A DNA stretch of 64,000 bases from Proteobacteria bacterium ST_bin16 (GTDB taxonomy: Bacteria; Pseudomonadota; Gammaproteobacteria; Burkholderiales; Nitrosomonadaceae): contig MSXT01000006.1 in the NCBI GenBank assembly GCA_002083595.1, forward strand, positions 1-64,000, in the 5' to 3' direction. This document shows, piece by piece, positions 60,364-64,000 of this stretch. Made by a program: the position numbers and the translations under genes. Numbering within the stretch: position 1 is the first letter of the stretch; each line of letters starts with the position of its first letter. The notes beneath the pieces are model-generated. The model made no database searches. It saw only the letters and a program-made list of their open reading frames with translations, and was not told where the DNA came from.

Positions 60364-61872
60364 CTAATCCTCCCGCCGTAACTGCGGAAACAGAATCACG
60401 TCACGGATACTAGGGCTGTCGGTCAACAGCATGACCAGCCGGTCGATGCCGATACCTTCTCCAGCCGTGGGCGGCAGGCCGTATTCCAGCGCGCGGATGT
60501 AGTCCGCGTCGTAGTGCATGGCTTCATTATCTCCGGCGTCCTTGGCTTTGGCTTGTTCCAGAAAGCGCGCTGCTTGATCTTCCGGGTCGTTCAATTCCGA
60601 GAAGCCGTTGGCGATTTCGCGTCCGGCGATGTAGAGTTCAAAACGGTCGGTGATCTCGGTGTTGTTGTCGTTGCGCCGTGCTAGTGGCGATACTTCCGCC
60701 GGATAGTCGACGATGAATGTCGGTTCAAACAGCAAATGTTCGGTGGTTTCATCGAACAGTGAAAGCTGCAAGCCGCCGATGCCGTCGTTCGGGTTGTGAT
60801 GAATGCCGAGTGCTTGCAGTTTGTTGATCAGAAAATCGCGGTCATTTAGTTGCGCATCGGTGTATTCCGGGTGAAATTTCCGGATGGCTGCGGTGATGGT
60901 CAGGCGGGCAAACGGTTTTGCCAGGTCCATGGTTTTACCCTGGTACGTGACCTCGGTCGTGCCCAGCACTTTGTGCGCGATTTCCGCCAGCATTTTCTCG
61001 GTGAAATCCATCAGATAGGTAAAGTCCTGATACGCCTCGTAGAACTCGACCATGGTGAATTCCGGGTTATGCCGGGTGGAAATGCCTTCGTTTCTAAAAT
61101 TCCGGTTGATTTCAAACACCTTTTCCATGCCGCCGACCACCAGCCGTTTCAGGTAAAGCTCCGGTGCGATGCGCAAATACAGCGCCATATCCAGTGCGTT
61201 GTGATGCGTGGAAAACGGCCGTGCCGAAGCGCCGCCGGGAATCGGGTGCATCATCGGGGTTTCGACTTCGAGATAGCCGCGCGCCACGAAAAATTCGCGC
61301 ATGGCTTGAATAATTTTCGAGCGCGCCGTGAACACCTTGCGCGCATCTTCATTGGTGATCAAATCCAGATAGCGCTGACGGTATTTTTGTTCCTGGTCGG
61401 CCAAGCCGTGAAATTTTTCCGGCAATGGACGCAGTGATTTGGTCAGTAACTGCAAATCCGTGACACGGATCGACAGTTCATTGGTTTTGGTTTTGAACAA
61501 CGTGCCCTGCGCGCCGAAAATATCGCCCAAGTCATGATGCTTGAACGCCGCGTGCACGTCTGCGCCGGTGAGATCGTCCGAGATATACAATTGAATGCGG
61601 CCACTCATATCCTGGATCGTGGCGAAACTGGCTTTGCCCATGACGCGCTTCAACATCATCCGCCCCGCCACTTTGACTGCAACCGGCGATTCTTCCAATT
61701 GCTCCTTAGTTAAATCATCGTATTGCCGGTGCAGATCCGCCGCTAGATGTTCGCGCCGGAAGGTGTTCGGGAAAGCGTTGCCCGCTTGCCGCCATTCGGA
61801 TAATTTGGCGCGTCGCTCGGCGATAATTTGGTTCTCATCCTGGGGAATGGTTGATGGATTTTCCTGGGTCAT
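60364..61872 (-). CDS. lysS: Lysyl-tRNA synthetase, class II
   Basis: LysS charges tRNALys. The 502-residue protein has the N-terminal OB-fold anticodon domain (about residues 65-150, VAGRMMLKRVMGKASFATIQD) and a class II catalytic core with motif 2 FRNEGISTRHNPEFTMVEFY and motif 3 ending GIGIDRLVMLLTDSPSIRDVI. Length matches the family. A candidate -10 (TATAAT on the minus strand, 61930-61935) lies 58 bases before the start. Confidence 0.97.
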   Translation of the reverse strand: MTQENPSTIPQDENQIIAERRAKLSEWRQAGNAFPNTFRREHLAADLHRQYDDLTKEQLEESPVAVKVAGRMMLKRVMGKASFATIQDMSGRIQLYISDDLTGADVHAAFKHHDLGDIFGAQGTLFKTKTNELSIRVTDLQLLTKSLRPLPEKFHGLADQEQKYRQRYLDLITNEDARKVFTARSKIIQAMREFFVARGYLEVETPMMHPIPGGASARPFSTHHNALDMALYLRIAPELYLKRLVVGGMEKVFEINRNFRNEGISTRHNPEFTMVEFYEAYQDFTYLMDFTEKMLAEIAHKVLGTTEVTYQGKTMDLAKPFARLTITAAIRKFHPEYTDAQLNDRDFLINKLQALGIHHNPNDGIGGLQLSLFDETTEHLLFEPTFIVDYPAEVSPLARRNDNNTEITDRFELYIAGREIANGFSELNDPEDQAARFLEQAKAKDAGDNEAMHYDADYIRALEYGLPPTAGEGIGIDRLVMLLTDSPSIRDVILFPQLRRED

Positions 61873-62293
61873 GTTCTGGTTTACGAAAGTAAGTAATCGA
61901 TTAAATGGATTGTTTGTCGTTTGGCGCTCATTATACGCTGCCAGCAGGGGATTCGTGCCAGAGTGTGCGGCTGCGATCCGGCTGCGGCTTTTATACTCGA
62001 TTTGGCAAAGCGCTAGTTTTCTGGCACGATGATTTCAAGATACCTTACATCAGCGGGACAGTTTATTTCCTGGGCAACCAAAAATGACTATCGATTGAAT
62101 GATAAATGACATCTATTTATTAAAAATTAATTCGGTTACATTGATCATCGGTCAAAAAAGTTTGAGATCTTCCAACCGGTAAGGCAATAAGGAAAATGAT
62201 TCAAGCCAATGGTTCAATCGCACGCAATGCGTGTTATGAAATAAAAAAGATGCCGCATTTGGCAATGATCAATGATTTGAGCGCAGATCAACG
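61873..62293. other. Divergent region between lysS and the LuxR-type gene
   Basis: 421 noncoding bases. Apart from the lysS -10 candidate at 61930-61935, I see no clear promoter, hairpin or gene. The part nearest to 62293 is AT-rich and may hold the promoter for the regulator. Confidence 0.4.
61930..61935 (-). promoter_or_regulatory. Candidate -10 element of lysS
   Basis: Minus-strand TATAAT, a perfect sigma-70 -10 hexamer 58 bases before the lysS start codon. The -35 region 17 bases upstream (GCACGA) is poor, so the call is tentative. Confidence 0.4.
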
Positions 62294-63253
62294 ATGTATT
62301 TAAGATTGAAACCATTCATTCTCCTTCAGCGCGCAAAAAAAGAGCAAGGAGATCAGGCGGCTTCCGCTACTGCCAATTCCGAACGGCGCCGGGACGAGCG
62401 CCGCCAGCAGGAGGACAGGCGCAATGTAACGGTTCTGCGCGGACAGGTGCGCTATAACCGGCGGCGGCATGAGCGGCGTGATGTGCTCATGCAGCGTGAT
62501 CCGGCTTCCGGTTTGTCCACTGAGTCAGTAGCCAGGCGATTTGACGCATCCGGGCCGTCTGCGCAATGGAGTGCTCCCTTTCGTCTATGGATTGTTTCCG
62601 GGCGAGAGGATTTAACGAGCCAGTTGCAGAACTACGCGGAGAACGTGCCCGTTATCAGCGTTCTTCCGTACAAGCCCGATCAGCTTAAAGATCGCTATGA
62701 GGAATTGGAGGATTCTGGTTCCAATGTAATCCTGATCGATACCGCTTTACCCGAAGCCATTGTCATCGAGCAGTTGCGTGCCATCAGAAGAAGCCCGTCG
62801 GATGTGAAGATAATCTTGTTGTACGATAACGTTCTGCCTGATTTGGTCCAGGCTATTGTTGAATTTCGCGTATCGGGGCTCCTGTTGACCGGAGTCAGCC
62901 AGGAATTTTTTTTGAAGGCGGTGCATGCGGTGCATAAAGGGGAGTATTGGTTTCCCCGTCAACTCGTGAGCCGGATACTGGGTTTTTTCAGTGGCCAGCG
63001 GAATCAATCTACCAGCTTGCAGTCAGGCAATGTTGTTTTTACCGAATGCGAACAGAAAGTCATCAATTTGCTGGTTCAAGGGTTAAGCAACAAGCAGATT
63101 GCATTGCGTTTGGCCGTGAGTCCGGAAACGGTCAAGTCGCATCTGAAAGCCATTTTTGCAAAAACCGGCGTCACCAACCGCAACCGGTTGATCTCGCTTT
63201 GTCTTACCGGGATGCGCAGTGGCCGGTTGAATTTAACGAGTAGCGAGGGTTAA
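62294..63253 (+). CDS. LuxR-type transcriptional regulator with atypical receiver
   Basis: A 319-residue regulator. Residues about 30-70 are an Arg-rich segment (ERRRDERRQQEDRR and RRRHERRD) with no known homologue to me. Residues about 95-215 resemble a response-regulator receiver: the phospho-site candidate is in NVILIDTALPEA, but the acidic pair that normally begins a receiver is missing (RLWIVSGREDL), so classical phosphorylation is doubtful. The C-terminal LuxR helix-turn-helix (about 250-310) is standard: LVQGLSNKQIALRLAVSPETVKSHLKAIFAKTGVTNR. A sensor kinase is not adjacent. Confidence 0.85.
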   Translation: MYLRLKPFILLQRAKKEQGDQAASATANSERRRDERRQQEDRRNVTVLRGQVRYNRRRHERRDVLMQRDPASGLSTESVARRFDASGPSAQWSAPFRLWIVSGREDLTSQLQNYAENVPVISVLPYKPDQLKDRYEELEDSGSNVILIDTALPEAIVIEQLRAIRRSPSDVKIILLYDNVLPDLVQAIVEFRVSGLLLTGVSQEFFLKAVHAVHKGEYWFPRQLVSRILGFFSGQRNQSTSLQSGNVVFTECEQKVINLLVQGLSNKQIALRLAVSPETVKSHLKAIFAKTGVTNRNRLISLCLTGMRSGRLNLTSSEG

Positions 63254-63369
63254 ATCTGCCGGGAACGGTGTAAACGTTGTTTGTTGTGGCGATGATGGTC
63301 CGGCTGGTGAAGGTGCCAATTGGGGTGTAAACAAGAATCTGATCTACAGCCGGATTCAGGGAGTTTCTT

Positions 63370-64000
63370 TCAACGATCCGTTCTGGCCACTTCAACCCGG
63401 TTACGGCCTTTGTGCTTCGCTTGGTAAAGGGCGTCATCGGCCCGTTGCAGCAGTAAATGTTCATCCAGCGATGCTTCAGCGGTAGCGATAGCTACGCCCA
63501 GACTGATGGTTACCGGAATCAATGTCTGGTTGGTGTTGATTTCCTCGCTGGCGATGGCTTTGCGGAACCGTTCCGCGGCTTTTACCGCGCCTTCCTGGCT
63601 AAATGGTGAGATGATCGCTAGAAACTCTTCGCCGCCGTAGCGCCCGATGTATTCGTGCGAACGGGCCGATTGCGTCAAACGATTGGCGATTTCGCATAAC
63701 ACCGTGTCACCGGCGGGATGGCCGCAGGTGTCGTTGATGTTTTTGAAGTGATCGATATCGATCATGATCACCGCGATGCCAAACCCGCCACGCTTGGCGC
63801 GCAGAATCTGCTTATGCAGGATATCGAAGATGGCGGGGCGGTTGAGCAAGCCGGTTAATGCATCGTGCGTAACACGCTGTTCCAATGATTTCTTCTGCGC
63901 GATCAGTTGCTTATTGAGCTTAATGCCTTTGTAAAGCTGGGTTTTCTCGATGATCACAGCCAGTTGGCTGGCGATTTGCAGCGATAAGTCCTTATGCAGG
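63370..64000 (-). CDS. Diguanylate cyclase, GAF-GGDEF (partial, 5' end beyond the window)
   Basis: The frame stays open to the right edge, so the N-terminus is missing; the visible upstream residues LHKDLSLQIASQLAVIIEKT look like the end of a GAF domain. The GGDEF domain (start VTHDALTGLLNR) has the active-site loop RYGGEEF and the metal residues in VIMIDIDHFKNIND. The product-inhibition I-site is RSHE instead of RxxD, so feedback by c-di-GMP may be weak. It is convergent with the LuxR-type gene. It is a candidate source of c-di-GMP for the polysaccharide and flagellar systems, but that link is only inferred. Confidence 0.9.
   Translation of the reverse strand, partial: LHKDLSLQIASQLAVIIEKTQLYKGIKLNKQLIAQKKSLEQRVTHDALTGLLNRPAIFDILHKQILRAKRGGFGIAVIMIDIDHFKNINDTCGHPAGDTVLCEIANRLTQSARSHEYIGRYGGEEFLAIISPFSQEGAVKAAERFRKAIASEEINTNQTLIPVTISLGVAIATAEASLDEHLLLQRADDALYQAKHKGRNRVEVARTDR

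Overview
This window looks like a chromosomal segment of a Gram-negative betaproteobacterium, most likely an ammonia oxidiser of the Nitrosomonadaceae (Nitrosomonas-like). The basis is the combination of betaproteobacterial housekeeping blocks (queA-tgt-yajC-secD-secF, purM/purN, hda, lysS, tamA/tamB), hopanoid genes, a PEP-CTERM protein and a betaproteobacterial-style fli cluster. No ammonia-oxidation gene is present, so the genus is an inference.

Layout: (1) 1-5905, minus-strand queA-tgt-yajC-secD-secF, ending at a bidirectional terminator. (2) 6015-6101, tRNA-Leu(CAA). (3) 6102-14615, an accessory region: a PEP-CTERM secreted protein, then a four-gene operon (zinc-ribbon/TackOD1-like protein with a degenerate GGDEF domain, processive GT2 synthase, TolC-like channel fused to a glycosidase-like domain, HlyD-like adaptor). 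I read the operon as a synthase-dependent exopolysaccharide machine. Diverged noncoding repeats carrying perfect DnaA boxes flank these genes. (4) 14616-16469, an ABC-F (YheS-type) ATPase. (5) 16511-31151, flagellar genes: fliE, fleR and fleS on the minus strand, then fliF-G-H-I-J-K-L-M-N-O-P-Q-R on the plus strand, followed by a large Ala/Glu/Lys coiled-coil protein. (6) 33692-37904, a compact acyl-AMP/ACP ligase, CerR-like reductase, acyl carrier protein and serine palmitoyltransferase-like operon with the same gene set as the Caulobacter ceramide cluster. (7) 38035-39589, a secreted protein of unknown function and a peptidoglycan-binding lipoprotein. (8) 40038-42950, hopanoid genes hpnH, hpnB and hpnM. 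(9) 42954-46735, minus-strand RNA m5C methyltransferase, DUF3108-like protein, purN and purM. (10) 46992-49841, a papain-like protease, a 25-residue membrane microprotein gene with helically phased upstream repeats and its own terminator, and an HpnO-like aminotransferase. (11) 49849-52292, AI-2E/PerM permease, hda and a HAD phosphatase. (12) 52342-57956, tamB and tamA. (13) 58189-60197, two small toxin-antitoxin modules, a broken antitoxin fragment, a dispersed palindromic repeat and a small membrane protein. (14) 60364-64000, lysS, an atypical LuxR-type regulator and the 3' part of a GAF-GGDEF diguanylate cyclase.

Much of the window concerns the cell envelope: Sec translocation, outer-membrane assembly (TamAB), two uncommon membrane-lipid pathways (hopanoid and probable sphingolipid), exopolysaccharide export and the flagellum. 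The c-di-GMP-related domains (degenerate GGDEF at 8261, active-looking GGEEF at the right edge) and the FleSR two-component system suggest regulation between motile and attached states. The strongest candidates for something undescribed are the 8261-14197 polysaccharide operon, the noncoding repeat family around it and the microprotein locus at 47940-48178.
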